From Sphagnum compactum (Eukaryota > Bryophyta > Sphagnopsida > Sphagnales), in the NCBI GenBank assembly GCA_965153455.1, contig OZ234501.1:3968001-4032000 (forward strand): 64,000 nt of DNA. Reading direction: 5' to 3'. Numbering within the stretch: the first letter of the stretch is position 1; the number at the start of each line of letters is the position of its first letter. The position numbers were made by a program, and so were the translations under genes. Shown piece after piece: positions 12,801-24,078 of this stretch. The notes beneath the pieces were generated by a model. The model worked only from the letters and a program-made list of their open reading frames with translations. It was not told the origin of the DNA and searched no databases.

Positions 12801-13512
12801 GAGATGTTGTTTTGTGGCTTCCTGCAATGATGATGGAGAGTGCAAGCAACACTACGATAGAAAGGACCGCCGGATTTGCCTTCAAGCTGTTTTACTTTTG
12901 ATCAAGGGCGTCTACTATGTTAATGCTCAAGTAAGCTCTAAGCTCTTTGCATTGTTTCGTTTTCGACTTGAGACTTAAGAGAAACAAGTTATGCCGAGAG
13001 TTTGTGTTTTGATTTCTAGTGTTCTTCACTTCCATCATTGACACTAGTGATTGCTTTACTATTTTGGTTTGCCAATTCATCACAAAAGAAAACTTCTGCA
13101 CTATTGCTAAAGAGTTTTTTCATTATTGTACAAGAGCTTCTTCACCTTTAGGCTTCATCATTGTTGGTTTCTACTTTGCCTTTTGTAGGGTTTAGTTTTC
13201 ATTCTTGTTTTACAATGACTGCAGACAGTTAAGATGTGTTTATGAATGGAGTGATAGAGGATGGGAAGGGGGAAGGATTTCTTTTATCTATGTTTGATTA
13301 TGGTGTTAGCATTGGTGAAGCCCAAGGGTTTGGGAGTGGTGGTCGTGGGTTGGGAGTGGTGATGGTGGGCATGGATTTGAGGCAAGTCCTAGTGAAGAAG
13401 TTATTGATAGAAAGCTCGGTGAAAATGACTTGGAGATTTTTGAAGTTGAAGTTTATTTTTCCAGCTTGAACTCAACGTAAAGTTTTGGAGCACATGATAA
13501 AAATTAGCTAGT
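12801..13512. other. No recognised gene; left flank of hAT relic
   Basis: AT content returns to the regional level. A 77-codon plus-strand frame at 13236-13469 rich in Gly/Val has no recognisable motif. It may be part of the transposon body upstream of the transposase. Confidence 0.35.
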
Positions 13513-15770
13513 ATGTGGGGGTTCTTTAAACTTAATGACTTTAATGTTGTTGTGGGTTTTGGCAAATCTCAAAGAATGAGATGCATTTTGTGCCACAATG
13601 TATAATAAGAAGAGGTAGATTAAAGTTCTACCCAAAGTTGGAGGGGTTTGGTTACGTATAATAAGGACCATGGCATAATTGCCATGAGTCATCATGTTGC
13701 TTTGAAACATTCTATAGTTCTAAAGTTGTACCAAATGTGATGCTACGGTGCTACCACATAGTCTGATGTTCCCCAGATTGCCAAGAAGAAAAAGAAGTTG
13801 TTTGTGGTTTCCATTTTTTATTTTTTCAATAGTGGAACCCCATACGAAAAAAAAACCCCTGCTTAGGAATAGTTCCTTGAGGATTTTATACTCTACATAA
13901 CAAAAGGCTATTGTCCATTGAGCTTTGTTGAAAACATCTGGTTGAGGAGGCTTATCCTCCATTAGTGTAATCAAGTTGTGTTTCTTAGCAAATGGTAGCT
14001 CACCACCGAAATATTTTAATGATGATAAGCAAGATCATGGAAATGTAGGTGCTTCTTGCCCTTGTTAAAACAACAGTAGTGACTACCATTGTTGATTTAT
14101 GGATGTCTCGAGGAGGCTTTGACACATTTGTGCTTGTTGTAAATTACATCAACCAATATGGTAAACATATCACATTACAATTGGGATTTTTGAGGTTCAT
14201 GAAACATTAAGTGTTGCCATGACTATTTAATTGAAGGATTTATTTGTTCGGTATGAATTATTCGACAAGGTCATCGCATACATCAAAGATGAAGGTGCCA
14301 ATTTGAACACCCTCACTACAACATTAACGAGTATTGTATCTTGTGTTCCAGTGCAGTTGCCACAACCCTATATTGCCATTTGTTATGGGCATGCAATATC
14401 AAAATGTTGTCAATATGTTATTAATGACCTTAAGGTATGTGGTGGAATGTGAAAGGTCTTTATTAAGGATGCCCAATCTTGTTTACAAAAGATTATTACC
14501 TAGACTAAAAAAAGTGGCGAAGGCAGACATGAATGGGTTATGGCTTGTAGAAATGCATCCATTTGCCCTTCGAAATTAAAAATTCATGTGAAAATGCAGT
14601 TTGCATCCAAAGTTATATTATTCAAAAAAACATTGGAGTTAAAAAATGCCATAAACCTTTGCTATTCAAGGCAAAACATTTTTTAAAAATAGAATTCATA
14701 TTCTTCAAACCTAGGTTGTGGCACAAAAAATGTTAAATTTTTTGACCCCTATGGTCATTCAATGTGTTTTGAACCAATCTAGGGGATATTGGTTACTATT
14801 TGATGCAATATTTGCTACCATATCTTTGTGTGTCATGATGTACTACAACACCAATTCTAGTATCAATGATGTAATGCACGTATGTGGCCAATAAGAATTT
14901 GGTTATTTATTTATTGTTGGCTCTGGGTTATTTTGTTGAATGTTTTTTTTGGGTACAATTACAAGTTTTTATTTTTGTATTTGTTCATTGATTATATGTT
15001 GGAGATTTTGATGATGAATTGATGCATTTGGGGCGTTACATGCAGGCTGAAGTCATTGGTGTGTTGAAGCCATTCTTGGCCTTTGCATCATCCTTCCAAC
15101 CTCATGCCATTCACAACATGTTAGTTCTCATGTTTGACCCGCGGTTTAAGAATCTGTAGCTCATTTATGATTTTGTGGGCTTTGAATTAGCCATGTAAGT
15201 AGCTATAGAATATGATTGTGAAATTCTTATGCCTTTGTAGCTAACTAGTTATAATAATACAACATCAACTTCTGTTGATGTTGTATTTGTTGGGTTTGTT
15301 ACATTTGAACTTTGGTGTATTTGGAGTTCTAACTTTTATTGAAGTGGTTACATTGGGGCTATTTAAAATAAAATTGTCCTTTTTTAAGAGAATTATAGTG
15401 CTTGCTATTGTATTAAGTCCTTTCACATGGTGGGCAAAACATGAGCAACAATTTATTAATATTTCATGTTTGGCACAATAGTTCATGGGCATTGTTGGCT
15501 CACAAATAAAAATTGAAAGAATTTTTAGTATGGCAGGCATCATTATTGGTTTGAGATGCTATTGACTTGGGATTGAAAATTTGGACAAATTAGTTCTTAT
15601 AATGAAAAACTGGTCAAATGATCCTAGGTTTAGGTGCACAATTGGCCTACCTAAATCAATTGAGGAATACCTTGAGATTGAAGATGGCATGGTTTTAAAA
15701 ATGAAAAATTCATTGCTGATTTTAATTTGTTTGAAAAAGACTAACATATGTGGTGTTTTTAGGTGCAAAT
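13513..15770 (+). pseudogene. Decayed hAT-superfamily transposase
   Basis: Read across shifting frames, the plus strand gives the hAT order of parts. An N-terminal BED-type zinc finger appears with CILC near 13580 and HHVALKH near 13695. Next come KGYCPLSFVENIWLRRL near 13905 and the catalytic-region block VDLWMSRGGFDTFVLVVNYI near 14090. KVIAYIKDEGANLNTL lies near 14270, GHAISKCCQYVINDLKVCGG near 14390 and the DPRFKNL block near 15140. The C-terminal dimerisation domain (WWAKHEQQF ... GSQIKIERIFSMAGI ... NLDKLVLIMKNW) spans about 15425-15615. Stops and frameshifts occur in almost every block (for example TAG at about 15479 within the dimerisation domain), so no active protein can be made. 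A functional relative would cut and paste the element. Terminal repeats and target duplication were not found by eye. The longest open pieces (for example 14231-14452) are fragments of this relic, not genes. Confidence 0.85.
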
Positions 15771-16099
15771 CAAGAAGCTTGGATGCTAACCTTAATGGTA
15801 GATTGCCCCATTTCTTGTTGTAGGTGTTTTTGTGGTTTATTGGATGTGCAAATGCCCAAACCTTAAGGGGCAAAGTGCTTGAATGATGAAAAAAGCAAAA
15901 TGTGAAGCACCCTGATCTTTTTAGAGCTCCATAATAGGTCCAAAATATGTGTATGATCTATTGTGGAATTTTCAGAGTGTTGTAGATATGTTGTGTAGTT
16001 TGTAATTTGCAAATTTTTGGGGTTCCGATATTGCAATATGTTGGGTTTTCTAGATTGCAAATTGTTGGGTTGATTTCTAGTTCATTAGTGTTGGGGTTA

Positions 16100-16325
16100 A
16101 GGTTGGGTTTCCAATTTGCAGATTGTTGGGTTGGGGTTGGATTTCCAATTTCTAAGTTTGCAGAATGTTGAATTTTTTAGTGTTTAGATTGTTGCATACT
16201 TTGGGTTTCCAATTTGCAGATTGTTGGGTTGGGGTTGGATTTCCAATTTTTAAATTTGCAGATTGTTGAATTTTTTAGTGTTTAGATTGTTGCATATTTT
16301 GGGTTTCCAATTTGCATTGTGGGGC
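16100..16325. repeat. Tandem repeat, period ~98 bp, ~2.3 copies
   Basis: GGGTTTCCAATTTGCA begins at about 16105, 16203 and 16301. The intervening text (GATTGTTGGGTTGGGGTTGG ... TTTTTTAGTGTTTAGATTG) is almost identical between the first two units. Confidence 0.8.
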
Positions 16326-18270
16326 TGGGTTTTTTAGTTATTAGATTATTGTAATCGGGGTTAGGGTTTCTAGTTTGCATTATATTGTTGAGGTTTGGTG
16401 ACGTAGTTTCAATGCATGGCCATTTGAATGTTTTTGTTTACAGTTTATATGTGCATAATATGCCAAAGTCTAAGAGTGCACTCTACCCCCACCAAATTGA
16501 GCTAGGGTTGTAGCTGAAGGTGAACGACAATTTTTAATGTGCCATCAATAACTCCAACTTGGATTAGTTTGCCACCTTGGCATCAAGGCTACATCATTAA
16601 TCATTAGTCACTTAATACCTAGGCTACAATTTTGGTGGTAGAAAGGTTGCATCATGTAGTTATTTACATTACAAATTTTGTAGTTAGTATTCAGTTGTTG
16701 ACGACATCGGATTTGGAAGTTGTGTTTGATAGCTTCAAAGATTTGTATTATGGGATTTGTAAGTTGTGTGTGAATAATTCATAAAGCAATGTGTATTTTT
16801 TTTTGCTTGAAAACCATATGAATTATGGTCATATTTTTATTGCACATGCCTGGGTTGAGGTGCTTTGAACATCACCAGTTTTGATATTCGTTACCCATGC
16901 CCATCTTTTAAAAAAAGTCTAACCTATGTCTATGTTTGGAGGGCTTTAATTTGTTTTCAAAAATTGTGCATCTTGGGCCCTTAGGGTATCACATGCAAAT
17001 ATTTTTAAAATACCCTATTTGTTGGGTATGTCCAAAAGTAGATACCCAACCAACACTAGAACAGACCTTAATGATAGAACCCAAAACTTGTAAAAACAGA
17101 TTTAAAATTTAAAATTAATTTCCAGTGACAAAATTATTCAAAACATAATATTCTTTTAACTTAAGTCTAACAATAATGAAATTGCCTCAAAAAATTCACT
17201 CATCAAGGGCTTTCAAATAGTACCCCAATTTCCTCAAAAAATTTAATTTTCATTTTTTTGAATTTTCTTTGACAAAATTGTTCAATATTCAATTACTCTT
17301 GCACCATAAATTTGAACATTAAGAAATCACTTAATTGGTGCACCCCTAAGGAGGGTTTTTGAATGGTACCAAAAATAGGGGTGTCATGGTTTGGGAGATT
17401 TTTAGGTGATAAACAAAACAAAGCAAACTTCTTTGACTAATAGATTAGTATGACATGTGTTGTTAGCCCAAGTTTGAACTTGTTTCCCAATGAATTTCTC
17501 TTTCCAAAATCAGTTTTTGTAATTTAATTGAACTTTTAGTGAAATTTTTTTTCAAGAGTTTTATAATAATTACGTGTTTTTATCCTAGTTATTGTAAATA
17601 ATTTAGAGTAAGTAAGGCTAAAAATGATTTCAATGTGAATATGATTTCAAATTTTTTATGTTTGAAATAAGTAAGGATTTTTGTCATCAAAATCTAGTTT
17701 TTTGGATTTTGAAATCATCTTGCACTTGTATTACATTTGCTTTGAAAGGAAGTTTATGTTTGAGTTTTATGTTATTTATTTTATGTGTGTTGATAGCAAT
17801 GGTTGCAAGTGTCGACATTGGAACACACCAAGAAAAATTCAAAATTTAATGTCTTTCACAAGTTAAGTTTGAAAATTACAAAATCACATTCATTAAATCT
17901 TATTCATTGAGAGTTTTCCAACAATACCAAATTTTCCTAAGTTAAAAAAAAAACTTATTAACTTTTCAATGTTGAAATTGTTCAATGCATGTTTTTTTAT
18001 GAAACATGCTCATGCATCTTATAAGTGGAAACATAACATTTTAAAGGACACTTATTCATTGGGTCAAGTTCAAGCCCAAATAGAAAAAAAACCCTGTAAA
18101 TAAAAATAAAGGATGGGAACACATCCAACGAAAGTACAAGGCAAATAAAATACAAGTATACACAACTGAAAGAAAAAAACAAAAACAAACAATCTATAGA
18201 AATCAAATAAAAAACCTATGTAAATAGGACTCATGACTATGAAATGACAGTCAACGATAACAAAAAATAC
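16326..18270. other. AT-rich stretch, no recognisable gene
   Basis: Homopolymer-rich sequence with short chance frames on both strands (17658-17866 plus, 17997-18206 minus). No motif, promoter or repeat stands out. Confidence 0.45.
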
Positions 18271-18274
18271 CTAA

Positions 18275-20880
18275 GATGAAAGAGTTGTCATTTGCCACAA
18301 ATCAGCTAATGATGGAGGTGCATTAACTATGATGTGTGGAAAAGATGAAGAACCCCGACTAAGTGCAACAACTGACTGAAGAATTACTATGGTTTGTGCA
18401 TGTTGTAGGGCTATGGACACGCACTGTCGATAATAAGAAACAAGCATCGAGGGGACTAAAAAAGATCAGTGATGACACGCGATAATGGTTTGTGCATAAG
18501 TGGTAAAAAAATGAATCAAAATGATAATGAAAACACCCATACGTCTTAATAACAAAGGGAATGGAATCATCGCTTGGTGCTCATTCAATGTATGATCGTG
18601 TTTCTCCTAAGCAACCATCATCGTTGCATGTGTTGTTGTTGTTAATGCTCGTTACACCATATATGTGTGAGTCTATTAAGGTCCGAAAGTTGTTTTTGGT
18701 GATAAGGATATCCACTCGTTATCGAGTGTGGCAAGGGAAAAGGTGGGAAACCTCTTTCTGAACATGTGTTCCACTTTCTAAAGCAATAGTTATGATAATA
18801 TACTGAAATGTATCGTGGGTTATTATATGCTCACTCCCATAGGGGCATCAAAGCAAATGGGTACCTAAATTGTTAATGGTATGACCACATTGACACCATG
18901 AAAGATGGGCCACTATAGGATGTGGCAAGCTAATATGGGTACGTAGTGTTGTAAGAAAATGGGTTGGGGATAGACAATGTCGCAAATGGGAATGCCATGG
19001 GATTCATTCATTTCAATGTTCATTCATGACTTGTAATGAACTTGTACTTAACTCCTAGTTTAGTGTTAATTCATTTTTAGTTAAATTATAGTTCATTTTC
19101 AGTTATTTTTTAGTTCATTTTTAGTTCATTTTTAGTTCATTTCTAATTCATTTTTAGTTAATTCTTAGTTAAGTTCGAGTTGAGTTTGGGTTAACTCCCA
19201 GTTAACCCTTAGTTAAGTCATAGGTAACTCCTAGTTAAGTCATAGTTAACTTCTAGTTTTGTCATAGTTAACTCCCAATTAATTCCTAATCAACTTTGGA
19301 TTAAGTCCAAGTTAACTATTAGTTAAATTTCAGTTAATTCAAATTAATTTTCAGTGATGAAGGTTTTCAAAAAGCTTCTTTACTTGATGCACACATATAA
19401 GCTTCCTTGGAAGTTTCCTTAAACTAGGTTCTTAAAGGGGTATAAATAGAAGTAGGACCCTTCATTTCTTTCAGTCTGTTCAACATTAGTCTTAGGCATG
19501 AATGAATCAACAAATGATCTAGATCCCACCGATGCACCCAAAATATGAAAACCTGAGTCGAAAGTAAGAAAGTTGGGAGGAAGTGATATAAAGTTGTCCA
19601 GTGGAAACCAAGCTACACATTTCGCTAGTTACACTAAAAGCCTTGATGTTGAAAACTCCTCCTACAATCATAAAAAAATTAAAATCACATCTGATGTTGG
19701 ATTTACTATTTGCACATCATCCGCTAATGAAGGGAAAACAAAAGTAAGGTGGGTTGTTGTTGTAGGGCAAAAAACGCGAATGTGAGTTAAAGCAAATAAT
19801 GTTCTTTTTAGTGGGTCCCCCTATCGTGTAATTAACTCGGACGAAATGACTATGAGATCCTCATGTTAGAAATCTTGAGAAAAATATAATGGGGATGGGT
19901 GGGCATAGATTCATCAAACAAATGGGAAAAGTTGATCCAGAAGAATTGGTGAAGACTATAACTCCTTAAAAACGGTTGATCGTGACACCAAATTAAAGGT
20001 GTTACGGATATCCATTGTAGCACCACCCAATCTGAATGTAAATTTAACATTGCTCGAACGCCATGAACCACTATCTCACACCCGCCATGAATCGTTACAC
20101 CAAATTAATGAAGAGTAAAATGCTCCGTGAGAGTATCCCTAAACTAAATAGTTGGTGTGTGGGCAACTAGGCGATAGGTCACCTCACCGATCACAATGAG
20201 ATGTATGTTTCTAGACTATTTATCTTATGTTGGGAGTTAGATGCAAAAAACAAACATGATATTAATGGTGGAACATGACTTCGAACAATGTGCCCACATA
20301 CCTCGAAAAAAAGGTCGAAGTCACTTACAAAATCATTTGGGACAAAATAGTCTTGTAAAAGCTCATATACCATACTTGAAGGGCCACTAGAAGAAAGATG
20401 TGGTGAACAAGCCAAGGTAGAGGTAAATACCTTTTGATCTAAAGTAACTTCTATATCAGGATGGAAATCATTGACAAAAGGGGGTAGATCAACTTTAACA
20501 AGTGGATGGAGAAGGCGAAGGACTTTCGTGGTTTCATCAAATGGGGTTGTAATTGTGTTTGAAACTAGTGCACGTATTGTTCGAGCATACTCCCTTACAT
20601 GAGCAAGAGCTTGTGTGCGGCATAATCGTGTTGATGGAGGTGGGGTAAGATTTGGAGTCAATTCCAAACATTTGTGAGAAGTTAGAAAAAATGCTCTAAT
20701 TGTGTGCTCTTCTTGTAATGTGTCCCAGTTGCCACCCATGTATTGATGTAAGCAAATATGAGTCTCTTGGTGGCCTTTTTCACCACCTCGTGGAAGAAAG
20801 GATAAACACTAAGAAGTGAATCACAAAAAAACATGCCAAGCTATAATATCAGAAATATCAAATGTTAATTGAGACAAAAG
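18275..20880 (-). pseudogene. Decayed LINE-type (non-LTR) reverse transcriptase
   Basis: On the minus strand, blocks appear in the order of a plant LINE-like reverse transcriptase. They run from the N-terminal part (longest open piece 20191-20739, with TRLCRTQALAHVREYART and the finger/palm entry GHIVRSHVPPLI) through GEVTYRLV, HGVRAMLNLHSDWVVLQ (about 20060-20010), GDP.GGP (about 19830) and the catalytic SLADDVQIV (ADD at 19716-19724). AKCVAW and SGFHILGASVGS (about 19550) follow. After a repeat insertion comes a C-terminal domain with a CxxxGxxxxxxHLLRCPYG-type zinc-knuckle region (about 18880-18830) and a tail ending near 18275. Frameshifts and stops are frequent, so it is dead. A live relative would reverse-transcribe its own RNA at a nicked target. 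The 182-codon open frame is only the best preserved fragment. No poly(A) tail or target duplication was identified. Confidence 0.85.
19036..19375. repeat. Short tandem array 'TAGTTAACTCC/TAGTTCATTTT' inside the LINE relic
   Basis: About 25 imperfect copies of an 11-12 bp word (TTTTTAGTTCAT, CTAGTTAAGTCA, CCTAGTTAACTC) separate the reverse-transcriptase blocks at 19.45 kb and above from the C-terminal blocks at 19.0 kb and below. The array was therefore inserted into, or expanded within, the LINE after it landed. Confidence 0.75.
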
Positions 20881-22340
20881 GATATGTAAAACCCGTTGAA
20901 CATTAACTTGTATGGAATATGACAGTATGAACGAGGATGAGGTAAACCCAAATGGAAAACATCAATGATGTTTATGGATGCAATCCATGTTCACGCTGAA
21001 GAGGGAGGAAAACATGGTAAGTTGGGGCAACACTACCTTTGAGACAAATGACTATTTATGTGCGATGCATGAAAGCTGGTGCCGTGCTAACCTTCCCCCC
21101 CCACACTGAATAAACGATCGTAAAAGGGACAAGGAAAATGGGGTTGTGGAAAAGAGGACTGTATGATGGATATTAAAAAAGTTCTTAGTGGGTGTGGCAG
21201 GTGAAGCGGGAAAAAGGCCAACGGACCAGGAAAGAATGAGGGGATTGGACGAAGGGATGGGAATGATGGCCGGATGGATAGAAGTTGGAACACAATTGGG
21301 CATAAGAATAAAGCTGACTACTAACTTTCCATTGGGTGCCTGTTAGGAGGGCCAAGATTCCCAATGATGCTTGAGGGATAGAGAACCCATAGGATCTATC
21401 ATGCCTATCCACGGCCTAACATATTTGGTTTAAAATCGGAACCTTAAACTCCAATCTTGAAAACCCCAACTCGAAAAACCCCCTCAATCCCCCTTCAAAT
21501 TTTAAAACTATTACCCTAAAAGAAAAGTACTTGTAAACAAAGCAAAAAAATTGGAAAGGGACATATGGAAGTAGATTCATGAAAAGCCTAGGAATGGGTG
21601 GGAATAACAAATGAACCCTAGCTGCAAATTTGTCATTCCTCATGTGCGTGTGCAGTTGTTCAAGCGCCCTATTCGCTTGCCTTGCCATGTCTTGCCCCTA
21701 TCCCACTCTACCTCGCCTTGCCATATTGTGATTTGATCCCTCAAGATCCTAGGCTGACGTGTAATCTCATTCCTACGGGCAGACTCAACCCAAAAAGAAA
21801 AGAAAAAAGAAAGTCGACATATTTGACAAAGAAAAGCACCTACTAGTACAACCAAATTTGAGGGTAACAAAATGTTGGTGTACTTGATTTGCAAACCCCA
21901 GCCCTCCCTTTCGTGTCTTTCCCCTCCTACCCCACCGCACAACTTGCCAATAAGTTTCAGAATCACTGTGTTTTGCTTTTTTCCCGGGGTACTTTTATTT
22001 TATTTTTAAATTTCTTTTGTTTTTGGAAAAAGTTAATTTGCCGAAGACCCACATGCACAGAACGACCGGGAGCAGCTTCTAGAGAAAACGGATTGGATTC
22101 TGCAAATCTCGCGATGGCGTGCGGTAAATACCCAGAACCGGTGGACACCCACCCAGCCTGCATCGCAATGTTTCTTTTGTCAATTTTTGTGAGATAGCCA
22201 AACTGGCGAAGATTTAGTCACATTTGGCTCAAAGATAAATATTTCTGGCTAATTACTTGAACAACGTCTTGAATTATGGTCGAATTATGGCTATTGGAAA
22301 TCAATCTCAAAAAGTACTTGAGAGTATACCACTTTTTAAT
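20881..22340. other. Upstream region of the ABA-receptor gene; no gene recognised
   Basis: Composition becomes less AT-rich towards the receptor gene. Part of it (to about 21.1 kb) may be the 5' end of the LINE relic. Overlapping open frames on the minus strand (21052-21966) lack recognisable motifs. TGACGTGT at 21755-21762 resembles an ABA-response-type ACGTG core, but one such word is weak evidence. Confidence 0.35.
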
Positions 22341-22361
22341 TTTTTAGCATAGCTTTTTGGC

Positions 22362-22369
22362 TATATATA
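22362..22369 (+). promoter_or_regulatory. TATA box of the ABA-receptor gene
   Basis: TATATATA lies about 770 bp upstream of the receptor start. A C-run and a CTCTCTCTCTCT tract (22401-22455) follow within 100 bp, as often seen just after plant transcription starts. Transcription would then begin near 22390-22400. This is an inference from spacing. Confidence 0.45.
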
Positions 22370-22394
22370 GACAACAAAAAAAGGCTATTACATC

Positions 22395-23139
22395 GTGTGA
22401 CCCCCCCCCCCCGGATCCTTCTGGGAACGAGGATTCGCGTCCTCTCTCTCTCTTGTCGTCAATTTGCGAAGTACTTGTATTTTGGTTTGTGGCTTTCTTG
22501 CTGATCTTCGTCTCCGTTTCTATTTTCCACCAATTTTGTGAGGGTTGCAATTAGTGGGCGGTGGATCACTAGAACCATCGCAGAATCGCCTGCCTGTGTG
22601 AGCTTTTTATTTATTATTTATTTTTTGGGTTGTTGTTGTTGTTGTGGGTATCGGTTTTGTCCACCATTTCACTAGTCGTGGCTTGTACTTCGAGAGAGGA
22701 GAGATGTATTATACAAAGGCGATGAGATTGTTCTCAGTCTCTGCTGCTGAGTAGTAAAAATTTGCTCTCAGGTTGTTGTTCGAGATCTCTCATTGTGAAT
22801 GTTCTCCTCTTGCTTGCTTGCCTGCTTATTTGTTTGTTTCGTTTGTTTTCCGTGACTGAGAGAAGAGGGGAGACGAAGGGTTTTGATCATCGCTACCTAC
22901 ATACCTACCCATTAACCAACAGTATACGTGTTTTCCTTTTGTCTTCTCCATATTCCTTTTGATGACCTAGTTAGTGGGGTCGCGGGGATCTTGCGGCGGG
23001 GGAGTGCATCATCATCTTCATAACTTGTGGAGCTGCCGGAAGCCTGGGAAGTGTATGGACATGGATATCCGTAAGAGGAAAACATACGAGTGTGAGGAGT
23101 AGCAATACAAGGGAAGGACACGGGGAGAGATGAGATGAG
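22395..23139 (+). promoter_or_regulatory. Probable long 5' leader of the ABA-receptor mRNA
   Basis: About 740 bp between the predicted transcription start and the first in-frame ATG. It holds pyrimidine-rich tracts, (TTG)n near 22630 and a complete small upstream frame starting with ATG at 22704 and ending with TAG at 22752-22754 (16 codons). Other ATGs follow (for example 22797). Either translation is restrained by these upstream frames or part of the leader is an intron. The sequence alone does not decide. Confidence 0.4.
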
Positions 23140-24078
23140 ATGAAGCTTTCCTGGAGAGCCGCAGCAGCAGGAGGGGCGCCGTCGCCTCTTCCTCGGGAAC
23201 TGGAAAACATGTCGACGGAAGGGACGTGTAGGCAGGAGCTCATTCGTCGCTACCATACACACCAGGTGGAGGCAAATCAGTGTAGCAACATCCATGCACA
23301 AGTGATCAACGCGCCGCTGGAGATTGTGTGGTCGGTGGTGAGGCGGTTCGAGAGGCCGCAGATGTACAAGAAGTTCATACAGAGCTGCTCCATCATACAG
23401 GGAGGAGGAGGAGGAGGAGGGGAGAACCAGGAGCTGGTGGAGGTTGGGAGCATACGAGAAGTGCGATTGGTGTCCGGTATCCCTGCAACTTCCAGTGTGG
23501 AGCGGTTAGAGATTCTTGATGACGAACAGCACATCTTCAGTTTCCGTATCCTTGGAGGAGTTCATCGACTCCAGAACTACCGCTCTGTGACTTCCTTGCA
23601 CCATCATCAGATGATAAATGGCAAGGCCGGAACCCTTCTCCTGGAATCCTATGTGGTCAATGTTCCAGACGGGAACACGACGGAGGAGACTCTACTGTTC
23701 GTGGACACTCTGGTCAGATGTAATCTCAAGTCCTTGAGTCAGGTCACTGAGCGCCGCGCTCTCCAGTTACAACAACAAGCCCATGACCAACTCTCTTCTA
23801 GTGGGTCTTCTTTGCCAGCAGCCGGTGCTTCTGGGATCATGCCTCCTCGCCTACAGTTGGGTACAGATCAGATCCACACGCAACCCAATCTGAAGCATTG
23901 TGCAGCAGGTGTAGCGACTGCAGCACCCACAATGCAGGGTGGCAACAGGGGTTTGAATATGGGGCAGGTAGATTTGAAGCAGCAGGGAGCTGGGGCTGGG
24001 AATGTGCTGGCCAAGGAAGCTGGAGCTGGGGATCAAAGGACAGTAGAGAAATCTGCAGCAGTTTCTCTTATTTCTTGA
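23140..24078 (+). CDS. PYR/PYL/RCAR-type abscisic-acid receptor, C-terminally extended
   Basis: Single open frame of 312 codons encoding a START/Bet v I-fold ABA receptor, a cytosolic/nuclear protein that binds abscisic acid and then inhibits clade-A PP2C phosphatases. Receptor core is residues ~31-205. ABA-contact Lys in YKKF (K77, PYR1 K59), gate loop SGIPA (112-116, usually SGLPA), latch HRL (142-144), Y147, S149, E169 in LESYVV, F187 and N195 are all in place. The PYR1 numbering is from memory. Two oddities stand out: seven glycines (88-94) from a GGA repeat between the first strands and the gate, and about 105 extra residues after the last helix, low in complexity and rich in Q, G and A. 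Usual family length is about 180-220. A second in-frame ATG at 23209 (M24) starts closer to the family's usual N-terminus, so either start is possible. No intron interrupts the core, as in several known PYLs. The only intact gene here. Confidence 0.95.
   Translation: MKLSWRAAAAGGAPSPLPRELENMSTEGTCRQELIRRYHTHQVEANQCSNIHAQVINAPLEIVWSVVRRFERPQMYKKFIQSCSIIQGGGGGGGENQELVEVGSIREVRLVSGIPATSSVERLEILDDEQHIFSFRILGGVHRLQNYRSVTSLHHHQMINGKAGTLLLESYVVNVPDGNTTEETLLFVDTLVRCNLKSLSQVTERRALQLQQQAHDQLSSSGSSLPAAGASGIMPPRLQLGTDQIHTQPNLKHCAAGVATAAPTMQGGNRGLNMGQVDLKQQGAGAGNVLAKEAGAGDQRTVEKSAAVSLIS

Noticed and set aside
12308-13024. CACTA element starting CACTAGAAAATGGCC
   Set aside because: The start resembles family 1, but no inverted right end with a matching 3-bp duplication could be found.
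20191-20739. 182-codon open frame on the minus strand as a stand-alone gene
   Set aside because: Its text joins reverse-transcriptase blocks in the neighbouring frames on the same strand, so it is a surviving piece of the LINE relic.
22357-22554. 65-codon frame over the TATA region as a protein
   Set aside because: It has no ATG start (it opens with TTG) and overlaps the promoter and leader; judged a chance frame.
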